Shown piece by piece: positions 1 through 13,000 of a stretch of DNA of 64,000 nt. How positions within the stretch are numbered: position 1 is the first letter of the stretch; every line of letters starts with the position of its first letter. Source of the DNA: Patiria miniata. Lineage: Eukaryota; Echinodermata; Asteroidea; Valvatida; Asterinidae. The stretch lies in the NCBI RefSeq assembly GCF_015706575.1, contig NW_024037072.1, forward strand, positions 17,609,162-17,673,161, read 5' to 3'. Made by a program: the position numbers and the translations under genes. The notes beneath the pieces were generated by a model, which saw only the letters and a list, made by a program, of their open reading frames with translations, ran no database searches and had not been told where the DNA came from.

Positions 1-6
1 GTTTGG

Positions 7-511
7 CATCCAACCACTGATCTCTATATAAAGACTGGATAGCGGATAAAGAGCCACACAGTGAATGAATTTGACGCCATATTGGTGAGACTGGTGAAAC
101 CGGCTGGTGATCTACAAAGGACAAGTTGCCGCCTTTACAGACAGCATGATTTATTTTGTAACATCGCGTTTCACTTAACTTATATTTTGACCACCACCAC
201 TGACCAAGGTTTACAATTTTTCTAACGTCATGCTTTACTTTTTTAATGCTGCAGTTCACTTTTTCGGCCTTTTTGGAAATAATAACCACTACGGAAATGT
301 GTCCCTTTTAGAACATCATAATATGTGTACGTGACCAAAATGCGCGTCAACTGTTGATACAACACGCACGTATATACGCGTAGAACGTTCGTATTATACG
401 CGGCCATCTTCGTGAGACCGGGGGCGAATTGGTCAATATGCAAAGTCTACTGTGTGACTGGTGTATGGATATCCGCTATCCAGTCTTTATATAGAGATCA
501 GTGCATCCAAC
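7..511. mobile_element. Non-autonomous DNA transposon (MITE), hAT- or P-like, with 8-bp target duplication
   Basis: Perfect 34-bp terminal inverted repeats at 15-48 and 470-503 (starting CACTGATCTC), directly flanked by identical 8-bp repeats CATCCAAC at 7-14 and 504-511. The 489-bp element carries no coding sequence. An 8-bp duplication fits hAT or P superfamilies. Confidence 0.85.
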
Positions 512-992
512 ACAGCTTTTAAGGCTTGCCTACTATGTGTACCTACTTCGCGGTGCGGTATACAATATTTGCCTTCTACAATGGTGACTCTGACTCTCTA
601 GTACTCGGATGTAGGCCAGGTCACGTTGGTCAGTGAGAAGTAGCCCTATACAACATCGTGATTTGACAATCATGACTGCTGTGTAGCTCAAATTGCCAAA
701 ATAGCAATTATAAAATTGTCAATTTTTTATTTGTAAAAATTACAAAAATACGTACATGTATTTTAAACATTACAGGTATTTCATGTGCCATTACTTGCTT
801 ATGCCATAACATATGGTAAAAGTGGAGTTTCGTAAAAGTGAAAGGGATTATAGTTGCTAAAGCCGTAAACAAAAAGGGACAATTTTTGGCACTTTCTTTG
901 ACAGATTTACACCCATCATTTTCCTTGTAAAAGCCCTTTCCATGTCAACAGCTTTTTTTCTCTGAAATGTTTCCTGTTGATTTTCTTATTAG

Positions 993-1098
993 CTTCCTGG
1001 AGGCTGTTACTGCAAGGTCAATGTGCGGGGGTCAAAGTGTGAAGAGTGTGCTGATGAATTCTATGATCTGACTGACGCAAACTCAAATGGATGCCTCA
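993..1098 (+). CDS. Laminin alpha visible exon 1 (LE module)
   Basis: Follows a TTATTAG acceptor and ends at GTGAGT; reading starts in phase 0 and leaves one base. It encodes the second half of an LE module with [15 protein letters not shown] and a closing NGC. Earlier exons are off the window; none was found in 1-992. Confidence 0.85.
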
Positions 1099-4000
1099 GT
1101 GAGTGCAGTGAAACTCTGGCATCAAAGTTTGATCTTTACTGTCCGAGCTTTTACATGAATACTTTAAGGCTAAAAACATTTAAAGAATGATTATCTGTTG
1201 CCCAAGCATGCCTAAAAGCACAACTATATCCATAGGCTCATTTATAAGGGCATGTTCACTTTATGTTTGATCAGTGCTTATAAGTAAAAAAAAAAATGGA
1301 AAATTGTTTCGCATATAGTTTGCTTAAACACTTTTATTCAATGAATCACTTTTTAGTAGTCTTTTTATGCCAAGGCCAAAAAAAATAGTGCTGCTTCCGA
1401 TTACATGGCATTTGAAAATAGGGTACGTAGGTAGTGATTTTTTTTTTTGGCAATTTGTTTTGTGTACGATCACATGGAGGTGTCTGCCTGCATAGTCAAG
1501 AGTAAAAGGTAGCAATTCATGGTTTTCACTTTTTTTTCCTCATTTTTCCAAAAAAAAAAAAAAATTAGGGTAGGGGCTGTCAAAATAGGGTAGGGTAACT
1601 GGAATTAGAACAATTTTTTTTGGCCCAAGCGGGTACAGTGAAAACAAAAATTGAGTCCAGAAGTGTTTCTACCATGGTATTTGAGACATGAGTTGGGGAG
1701 GGGCGCAATGCATCACGCATTTGTACTTCAGTGAATGAATATTTCACAATTGTTAATATTGGCTGCTGCTAAAATGGAACTTGGCATTTGACACCTGAGT
1801 AATTGCATGCCAGCGGAGGCAAAGACAAGGGTGCCATGCCTCCTCATAAGTCCATCATCACATCAGTCAACAAGTCTGTTTGTAGCATGATCAAGCTTAC
1901 ATCAGTTTCTGAACTGGGAATTTACAGGGTGAATAAAAAAAATCCGAGATATTATTGCTAATTGGAACAGAAGTAGGGCCCATGTGAATCAAAGGGAGAT
2001 ATCCTCGTTTAGGGTTGAATCTCCTCTTTAAAATGACACCCTGATCATGTCATTACATTCACGGTTGACTGAGCAGTGACCAAGTTTATGAAAGGGTCTA
2101 TTTAGAGAATTGCTCCACTTTTCAATTGTGTTTTTTTGTGGTGTCAGTTGTCACAGAGTGATAAGCCAATCAAGGCAGGTGGGGAAAAAAAGAGATTTCA
2201 CCATGAAGAGTAGCGCAATTCCCTAAATAGACCCTTTCATAAAATTGGTCACTGCTCAGTCAACCTTGAATGTAATGACATGATCAGGGTGTCATTTTAA
2301 AGAGGAGATTCAACCCTAACAGAGGATATCTCCCTTTGATTCACATGTGCCCTACTTCTGCTCCAATTGGCAATAATTTCTCGGTTTCGTTTTTTTTTAA
2401 TCCACCCTGTATAGGGAAGTAGCAAATAAACTATGTGTATGTCCTTCTAGGCTGTAACTGTTTCACTGTGGGAACCGTCTCGGCCTCAAACATCTGCAAC
2501 AAGGATGCCACAGGCCAGTGCCCTTGCAAGAACTTCACCACAGGCCGCCGCTGTGACCAGTGTATGGACGGCTACTACGGCCTGGCTGCTGCCAATCCAG
2601 AGGGGTGTTTGGCCTGCTCTTGCGATGCCGGAGGGGCGCTGAGTGCAACCTGTGATAAGCAGTCGGGGGACTGTTCTTGTCGGAGTAATATTGAAGGGAG
2701 ACAGTGCAACAGGTTGGTAGTTGATGCTTTTCACATTGCGTCAAAAGGAAATATTTGAGCTTCAGTTTTGGATCACATCACTCTAAAAGCACCAAAAGTG
2801 CTAAACTGACATGACTGATGTTGTTGGTCCATGCATCCAATCCCTTGATGAAAATCTAACCATGCATTAAAAAGATATTTTGAAACAATTAATCAAGTGT
2901 CACAGGTTTGACTTGTTGATATTTATGGACTTTGTGTTGTGTATGGCCTTGCATTTACCATTGGTCAAGGTCTCCCTTCAGATTCTCTATTCATCACAGT
3001 CACAACAAATTTTACCAACAGCCTAAAAGAAGTCAAAAAAGAGATGAGACCAAGCTTGATCAATAGTTATATATAATCATATTTTATTCATTATGCATTA
3101 CAGACTTAAAAACCACATAAACACTGATGTGTGTGCTGATTTGGTATATTTTTTTTATGAATACTTCCATTAAATTACATCTGTTGACCAGTCACTAACA
3201 ATGATCATTATTTCGTCAACAAACTCCCGAAAAAAAGGGTTTAATAGTGTCTTTCTGTATGCGCGTTGTTTTTCCAGATCTTCATGTACGTTTATGTTGC
3301 CTGTTCATTGGGATCGTCTGTCAAAATCGCTCAATGGGGTGATTTCGATGAATATGCAATGCATACGCAACGAACGAGTAACTGGAAAGGCGGTGATCAT
3401 CTTCACCTGATCAAGTATTTCCAGCACTAATTGGATGTATTAGCCACCGTACAAACTTTTGTTGTGTTACATGTGCAAGTTTGTACTCTGCATTGAATGT
3501 TTATTCTTCTGAATTATTCCTGAAGAAATTAACAATGAAACCTTGACATTTTCTGTTGTGAATGAATTGCACAGGGTGACGGCATATTCCTACTACCCAA
3601 GCCTACACTCGATCAGCGCCGAGTTTGAATCCATCGGCCATGCTAACTGGGAGAGAGACGGTGTTAACTATCCCGGCTATAGCTGGTATGGCTACGTCAC
3701 TCTTACAGGACAGGTAACTTTTAAACCATTGCCGGTTTGGAAAATTGGCGGCTAGCCAGCCAGATTTGAACTGGTTAAGTTGTTGAAGTTATCTATCTGC
3801 AGCCGATTTCACGTCATCTTATGCCTTGGTTTAAGGGTTCGGGCAACAAAATGACTGCACAGCTGTGCAAGAAACTTCCTATCAAATTTTACAGAACTTG
3901 GTGTAGCTGCCATAAACTGTTTAAATATTTAACATCCTTGATGACAATAAACACAGCTTTTACAACAGCTGTTTGTGTACAATTTTATACATACTGTTCA

Positions 4001-7000
4001 TAATGTTCACAAAACAGTCTGTGAATTTCTTGTGTCAACTTTTTCCTGTATCAACAGTGGGGGTGATAACAGACTTCACAATGATCACAATTAGTTAAAA
4101 AGTCTGTTTAAGTTGTGATGCCATAATTATGCCACAGAAATGACTGCGTAAGTTAAGCCATTATTTGGTGCAGTAATAGAAAAATGTTGTGCAACTCACA
4201 CAATTAAATGTGGTGCATGTTGAGTTTCATTATTGCGTATCATGAATTCGGCTGCTTCACTAAGCTTGTCAAAACGATTCTCACAAGCTCCCAGACAGGA
4301 CTATGTATACAATGAAACTTGTGTCCTGAAGAACACAAATATTATTTTATTGAAATAGATTGAATGTACTCTCTATAGTTTTGCTAAACAGCATTAAATA
4401 TGTGCAACTGATAAAGGAGATTTGCCTCCAATGACAGATGAAGGCACTGGTTTTGTTTACTGATTTATACATTTTATGTTTCAGATGTCCACCACAACAA
4501 CCCTGTCAGTTCCCCCCTCCCAGTTGAGTGGAACATTCGAGATAATCCTCCGGGCAGCCAATGAAGGTGCAACCCAAGTGGACCTGACCATTACCCCAAG
4601 GGGCACGACCGCCGGCGACACCCAGCGAGGCATCGTGAGCCTTCCCCTTTGCGCGACCTGGTGCTTTGATGGCGTCGCACAAAATGTGGATGCGAGCCAG
4701 GGGTCAAGGTTCACGCTGGGCACCGGAGAGTGGGACGTGACAGTCACCGTGAATGTCCAGGGTGGGGCAAGAGTGCTTTTTGTAAGTTTTGTCGTTTCTT
4801 TGTTTTTTCACTTACCAATTTCTCCTTCTGATAAAATCTAACCATCTACTGGTGAATTTTCTTGGCAAAGTATCTGCCCTTTCGTAAGTTTTGTCGTTTC
4901 TTCGTTTTTTTCAATTAGCAATTTCTCCTTTGTGATAAAATCTAACCATCTACGGGTGAATTTTCTTGGCGAAGTATCTGCCCTAATTAACCCTCTATGT
5001 TAATAAACGCAGCAACATGCGACATAAATGATAACTGATATCAGTGCAGCAAGATTCACAGACTTTACACTGGTCGCACTGTGTTGTGTCTGGCAGGGTA
5101 AGCGTAAGTTTAAAGTTGCAAAAAATTAAAGACTTAAATATCAGTTAAATAAAAAAAAGAACTTGTCTTTAGAACTTACAGCAGGACTTTTCTTATCAGA
5201 ACAAAAAGTACTTAGCGAAAGTTGATAATAAGCAGGACAAGTTCTTTTCAGAACTAAATATCTTCTAAGCAGTAGTTATTACCACATGGTGTTACTGCAA
5301 ACCGAAACGATACCGATACTCCACCATGCAAAGCCTCAAATGTTATAATTTATTATCATGTATCAGTAAACTTAGTTCATCTTTACGTTATCCCTCTACC
5401 GCCCCAAAGCACCTGCCTGCTTATACCACCCTAAACTGCCCCAGTACTCTGTGGTTTTATGGATTCATCAAGGAGTAAATACAATGTAGTACAATGTAAT
5501 ACCAGTCATCAAGGAGTAAATACGGTGTAGTACAATGTAATACAAGTCATCAAGGAGTAAATACAGTGTAGTACAATGTAATACAAGTCATCAAGAAGTA
5601 AATACAGTGTAGTACAATGTAATACAAGTCATCAAGGAGTAAATACAGTGTAGTACAATGTAATACAAGTCATCAAGGAGTAAATACAGTGTAGTACAAT
5701 GTAATACCAGTCATCAAGGAGTAAATACAGTGTAGTACAATGTAATACAAGTCATCAAGAAGTAAATACAGTGTAGTACAATGTAATACAAGTCATCAAG
5801 GAGTAAATACAGTATGCAGTGTAGTACAATGTAATACAAGTCATCAAGGAGTAAATACAGTGTAGTACAATGTAATACAAGTCATCAAGGAGTAAATACA
5901 ATGTAGTACAATGTAATACAAGTCATCAAGGAGTAAACACAGTGTAGTACAATGTAATACAAGTAATCAAGGAGAAAATACAGTGTAGTACATTAATGTA
6001 ATACAAGTCATCAAGAAGTAAATACAGTGAAGTACAATGTAATACAAGTCATCAAGGAGTAAATACAATGTAGTACAATGTAATACAAGTCATCAAGGAG
6101 TAAACACAGTGTAGTACAATGTAATACAAGTAATCAAGGAGAAAATACAGTGTAGTACATTAATGTAATACAAGTCATCAAGAAGTAAATACAGTGAAGT
6201 ACAATGTAATACAAGTCATCAAGGAGTAAATACAGTGTAGTACAATGTAATACAAGTGTTGAAAGGGCTAATCCTAACTTTCTCTATCCATTTATGTCCA
6301 ATCCCAGGATCAAGTTGTTGCCCTCCCAGTGGAGTTCAGTGAACCCTCAGCACTGCTCGGAGATGCCTCAGACTTTATGAGTGCTTGTGATGTCTACAAC
6401 AATAACATGAGGTATTTTATCACAGATATTAACATTTTAACCCTAGCTCGGCTCATGATCAATCCACCAGGATCCAACTATGTTGCATTTTTCATTGGAT
6501 CCGGTTGGTAGACCTTGCAATGTGAACTTAATCTGTTGGATTTATACTGCTCCACAGTTATAGTCCACATTTTGCTTGCAATCGGTTACATATCTGTGAA
6601 CGGGCGCAAGCCAGTTAGTCCAACCTCGTCTCCAGTGCTTACTTTATTTCCAACGTTGTTTCCAATAGTAAACCCTGGATAGGAAACTTCCTTCCTGCAT
6701 TCTGATTCGATACCGCAATTGGCTAGAAATGGATTTATATCGTGTACTTGGTGTTGTTATTCACAACGTGCAGTACGTGTTTTCGCGATCATTCGTCCAC
6801 GCCTTCTCGAAAATATTCATTTCCTTTCCAGTTTGTTAATATTAATATGAAATGTGATACTGCATGTTGTCTCGTTAAGATTGTTACAGTTTAATTAAAA
6901 TGAAATCATGTTTTCGTAACTCACGCCACGCTCGCGCTGCGACGAATTGATTCTGTTTTTACCCCAGACACCGCATACAAAAACAAACGCAAATGTAATG

Positions 7001-10000
7001 CACAGGCAGGCACCAGACTACTCCTAATTTGCATACGTGTTCAAAAATCTTGTACATGCAAATGATCCAATACCAGGGTGAGAGAGCAGGTAGTGGTGGG
7101 CGCGTACTGCTCGACACCCATGGGACGAGGTTGCAGTTAGTCTGGTTCCCTGACCTGACAATTCCCTGATGTCTGTAAGTTGTTCTGTTTCATCTGGAGC
7201 AACGGGACAAGGAACCAGACTACAAGAACAGCATTAATATTGTTTCTGCTCATTTTTCAGGCATCCACATGAACACAAAACTTTAAAGGGGAATATACAA
7301 CATTTGCTTTTGCTCTGATTTAAGAAATATGGATGGATTTGGGGTCAAGTATTTCATGGCAAATATTGTTACACTGACTTGTTTGAATGTTTGTGTTCAT
7401 AGATGCTGGAAAAACCAAGAAAAACAATCATATTCTTTGTAGCCTGGTTCCCTGAACCACTTCAGATGAAACAGAGCAATTAATTTATAAATGTTGAGGA
7501 ACTGTTAAGTTGGGGAACTAGTCTAGCTGGCTTGTACCTGTTTATAGATGTGTAATCGATTGCAAACAAAATACGGACTAAATATGGTAAATTGGGGGCA
7601 GTATTGGAAAAAGCCAGTTTTTTTTAAATCATGGTCGGCCTACTATCGTTGGAAATTGAAAAAAAAACAGGTTCCATGATTTTCCAGGATGCTTCAGAGT
7701 TTCATTCACTAACTGCCCAGTAAGGTATTTCATGATAATTTGGTAGTTTGTTTTGTGATGTTTTGCAAATGTTGTATATTCCCTTTAAACGGGTCAGTGG
7801 AACAATATTTGCTATAAAATACTAACCCCCAAATTGTTCCACTTCTAAAACTTACAGCAAAAGCAAATTTTGTATATTGCCTTTAAGACCACAAATGCAA
7901 TACAGTAATAGAAATTATACTATTTTACATGAACATGTACAGTGTATTTAAAAAAAATATTGGTTAAAATAAAACAAGGGAGAGCATTCTCGTATATGCA
8001 TGTGCAGGAAAACCTTTGAAAGAATTTAGTGATAGCACACAATTTAGCTTTACAGTGTTTAAACACTAGTACAAATCTGTACACATTATGCTGCCTGCTT
8101 CTACAAGATTGAGTAGAGTAACACACTCAAGCTCTAAACTTGAACAGAAAGAAAACTTCTTTAAATATTTTTAATAACATAGCCTTTTGGCGACAGTTCG
8201 GGCAATTTCAAACATGTCAAAGTTTGTTTAAATTGAAATTGATTGGCACCATGTTATTACGAGTAAGTGCTAAATACGCAAGTTTGTTTTGTTGCGCTGT
8301 AATAAAAGGTCCAAAGGTTACCATGACAACATAGGTCTGTTTATGAAGGGTTGCCTAGGCAGTGGATCTATATATGGCACTGTGTGACGCACATCCAATT
8401 CCTCAATCTGGATAAACTAATTTTGTTTTTTGTGGAAAAAGAATTTGGCCTGTTAAGATTAAACATGTGGCCAGTCCTAGGGCGTTAACAGCTTTTATCT
8501 ATCTAGCCCTAACAGCTTTTATCTATCTAGCCCTAGTATGGTTGGGAAATTGTAATTAATTTTCTGTAAGCTTCTGAATTGTGATGTCTTTAAAGCATGG
8601 AATTTCCCAAATGTGTGTTATTACACAAAAAAAAATCTGAGGTGTTTATACTACTGAGTTTGTACAAATTCAAGTAAAGAAAAGCCTTAATTAGAGAAAT
8701 TCCTCCATCTATGATTTTTTGTACTTTTTATCGTAGAATTGACATGTCTTGTCCCAAATCTACCCCCCCCCCCCAAAACAAAATTATGTCTTTTGTATTG
8801 AGCTACTGCTGAAAGTAATAACAGTGGTTCTGTACATTCAGGTCAGCCCCGTCGCCAAAGGGGGGGGGGGGCCTGGTGGGGCTATGAGCCCCCCTTGGCA
8901 AGGCATTGCCCTCCCCCCTAACTAATTAAGTTCATTTTAGTAAACATGTATTTATATGCACATTAACCACATTATTGTGGAATTTCCAACACTCGAAAAA
9001 AAAAAAGAACCCTTACTGAAGTAATATTGTACCAATAACATGATTAAATAATCTTAAAACTCAATTTTAGTTGCTTTACCGTTAATACTTAAGTTTAAAA
9101 AACAAAAAATGTTAAAAGTGAATTGTACTTTAGTTTCACTAACACGAAGAAAATAAGTAAGACAATATCATTTAAAATTGAGTTAATGGTACATTTAAAC
9201 GTTTTGGCTAGTATTACTCAAAAACAGATTCCTCACATGCACTTAATTTATTTATTTTATTGAGTAGATCAATATATTTTTTTAGTGCAGTTACACGACA
9301 CATGGCCATTCTTTTTAGTTGCATTTCAGCAATTTTAGAGCATTCTTACGAAACATCTTGCTCGTGAGCGTGTATATAATTGGATTGACCCAACTGCAGC
9401 TGCTCACGGTAAAGTAAGACACCGCCTGCAAATAAAGAGCAACGGTACTGAAATCATAGTAGCATACGTACAGATCGCTAATGAACCTTGGCAGCCAGGT
9501 AATGAGGAACGTGAGGTTGACAAGCAGGAGCATCCTGAGTGCCTTCCACCCGGCGAAGGGTTTCAGCCGTTGGGGCTGGGGTTGTTGGTTGTCTTCTCTG
9601 CTGTTGCCTGTGGGAGCGGGTAGCTGCCGGATCCTCATTGCATGACGGTGACTTACCTTCATCAATTGTGCATAGATCCCGACAAGGATGGCATTCGGGA
9701 GAATGATGGTGAATGCTTGGAGGATGGCCCCCACAATGCAATCGATGCTGATGTTAGGATAGCAGCCAACATAGTCCAGGTACACGACTCCGTAGAGGCC
9801 TATGAAAGTCAGAGCAAATGCCATCGTGAGGGCAGACGCAACAAGTGTCGTCACGATGGCGCGTTTCTTGTTCATGAGCATTGGGTAGCGTAACGGACGC
9901 ACAATGGCAAGACAGCGATCCACCCCAATGATGACCAACGTAGTGATGGACTCGATGAACAGCGCAAACTGAACGACGCTGTTCCCTTTGCAGATGAAAA

Positions 10001-13000
10001 TACCGGCCAGGTTCTCCTCTGTTACCCTGATAATCAGACTGATCACATAAGTCACTCCGATGAGGAGATCAGTGAATGTCAGCGCCTGAATAAAGACTCT
10101 CGTCCCTTCTTGCACATCGGTGTCCGGCGTCGCTCGTATGACAAAGAAACTGAACAGATTGCCGGTGATGGCCAGGACACCTGTGACTGCATCAGTTGCT
10201 GTAGTGAAAGCAGTGCCCGGATCAACCGTTCCATCCCACCACGAATTGTTCATTCTCAAGAACTGGGTTTTTAAAGACACTTCCAAGGGTTTTTTTTTTT
10301 AATGAAAACTCCGTACACCCTCTACTACTCAGAAATCAGAATTCTCTGCTATAGCTTTGTTTTTCCTCACGTTGCTTTGTCACTCAGCCATTTGCAAACC
10401 AATCTTGAACATGGTCACCGCAGAAATCCTAATAGTAAGCAGCTGATAACGTTCTCCGTGGAACTGCTGAAGTGAATTTGAAAATCGCTGCATTAAAACG
10501 TTAATTCTCAGGAATCCAAGTTGCCTTCACAAAAAAAATAAACGCTTAGTTGAAAGGAGTAATGCCCAACGGCCGTCTTAGCGATCAAAAGAACTGTGCA
10601 ATTCAGAGTACACACTGCCCGTGTTTTTATTCCGATAAGCTTCAAATTATCTGCCCAGAGTCACTGGTTGTAAGTGACAGTTTAATTGCCTACCATGCTT
10701 TCCACGCAGAGTCACTGGCTGGATTGGTGATCATGTTCAGTGACAACAGCCTTTCATACCCGTCTGATTGAGCTGGGTCAATTAGACAGTCGGTTCACTT
10801 AGGCAGTATTTACAAGTACATCAGGCAGAAGTTGGCTTGCTTGATGATGATGTCAATAATCAGCTAGCCTATGAACAGCAATCAGGCAGACTGTGGTTAT
10901 AAACAGAATAAACACTGGAAGTGATTGATGGCTTAGGTAATTACGTGTTTTCTGCTCATGGACATTGTTATTAGACAAAACCCATTGCACGTTTATTGGC
11001 TCTTGGCATGAAACTTGTGCTGTTTTGATCGTCTTCAAAAGGCCCCTGACCCCTGTCTTTACCCCTGACCCCTGTCTTTAGAATGCATGACAAAGCCCAA
11101 TGCACGTTTATTGGCTCTTGGCATGAAACTTGTGCTGTTTTGATTGTCTTCAAAAGGCCCCTGACCCCTGTCTTTAGACTGCATGACAGTAAAAAAAGTG
11201 TACATTTAAAGCATAGTTGCATTTATGTACAGGGTGTCACAAAACAAAGTTTACCCGTTTTGAAATGTAAATTATCAGAAATGTACTGAACATCTATGAA
11301 AAAGGCAACTACAATGAACAAGGCCAGAATGTCCTCTATCCAATGGTATTATGTTCTTTATGTCATTGTCATGGATAACTGAGCAAACCGGGCCTCTATA
11401 AAAGAGGTCAAAATCACTGACTAAACCACTTTGACCAATGCTTATTATGTCCATAATTATTGAAAGAATCCCCCACAAATTGTTGAAATAACATCTTACA
11501 ATATCGAAAAAACGTGCCTCTGTGCAAACTGTGAGTGAACCTCAACAACTAAGCCAGAAGCCCCTACCCCAAAAAAACAAAAGTGGAGTAGCTGAGTTGA
11601 GTTGAGACGGAGGTTTGAATGTTCCATGAGCAAGCTGCTAAAGGATTTTATAATTTATATAGAAGGCCTTGTTGATTGGTTATTGGTTACTTATTGGTTA
11701 TATATACAGGGTGTCTCAAAATAAAGCCCGCTGCACACGATACATGTACGTGCTGAGCAAAAATTAATTCGCGGCCGTTTGCTCAGCACGTAGCTCACAA
11801 CATATCCCCATGTGCGGTCAATTTTTGCTGAGTTTTCTGTCTCGCAAGGCCGTTAGGCCAATATCTAACCTATTTGATTTCTTTCGCCCCGGTGAGGCCA
11901 AAAGCTCACCGCGTGCGGTCAACGTGAGCTACGTGCTGAGCTAAAAAGATAAACTAGCCAATGTCTGTTTGAGGCACTCTGTGATTTGTAATCCGTTGGC
12001 CTTGATCTCTTCAGCATACTCTGGTATTTCCACAAGCACTGGGTACATCGGCGTCAATTGGAGGGGGACGGAGGGGGGGACCAATTCACACTTATTAAAG
12101 TGGGGGGGGGGGGGTCATATCGTTTGGTCCCCCCCCCCACTTTTTCGTTCCCGAATAAAAATTGTAGCCTACTTTAATTGATTCTATTATGAGCTCAGAA
12201 AAGCTGATTCAATGACTCCCAACTTATGTTTAAATTATGTTTAAAAGGTGATTTCTGCTAAAAAAAATTTGGTTGTAGTGCTCAGAGATCACACCACAGG
12301 GGGGGGGGGGAGTTGCTCGCCAGAGTGGGGCTGCCTCCCCCCCCCCCCCCATCGAATTTTGCATATTTTTAGAACAATGGCCAAGTAACACTCGCACCTA
12401 ATCAACAGACTTAAAAGTCAGAAACTAATTTTTAATACCTTTTTTTTATGCAGGATTGGCACTAGTCAAGAGTCCCTTTGCCTTGCCAGTGTGTTTAGTC
12501 TGACTGCGTTCTACTTTGATGGTGCCAAGCCGTGTGATTGTAACCCCATGGGTAGTGCCTCATTGCAGTGTGAGCCGTACGGTGGGCAGTGCCAATGCAA
12601 GCCTGGCGTAGGGGGCCGGACGTGCGATATGTGCCTGCCGGAGTTTTACGCCTTCAGAAGCACGGGGTGTACACGTAAGTTAATGTTGGTTCTTACTCCG
12701 ATGCAAATGGAAGTAATTCTCATGTCATTGTAGACCTAAAATTTGCTGCAGGTGTATTGAACTTCTTTGAAATTTGCATTTGCTTTCGTGCAAATTATGG
12801 AGCAGACAGTCTTTGGTCACACTCTGCATCTTTGTTTTTAAGGAGGGGGATTGATATAAAAAGTGAAGAATTGACGATGACTGGAAACAAATCATAGACA
12901 GAACAGACTGTTTTAACGTATTAATTCTTTCACACAGTTGTATTAAAATCAGGAAATGGTAGTTTTTCATTTCTTCTGAGTTTTTTTAGGAGAAATTCAA

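Larger units (their letters stand above)
6412..12453 (+). other. Laminin intron 5, 6-kb host intron
   Basis: Holds the antisense GPCR gene (9315-10253), an inverted-repeat transposon block (6560-7889), a short duplication (8487-8536), a 115-bp tandem duplication (10977-11178), mariner-like end sequences and a G/C-run repeat. No extra laminin exon was found despite a search for the missing part of L4b. Confidence 0.7.

Noticed and set aside
5395..6271. CRISPR array
   Set aside because: Units are contiguous 41-bp tandem copies without variable spacers, in an animal intron.
10254..10286. Longer GPCR reading beginning 11 codons upstream
   Set aside because: The upstream codon is TTG, not ATG; the first ATG with a good context is at 10251-10253.
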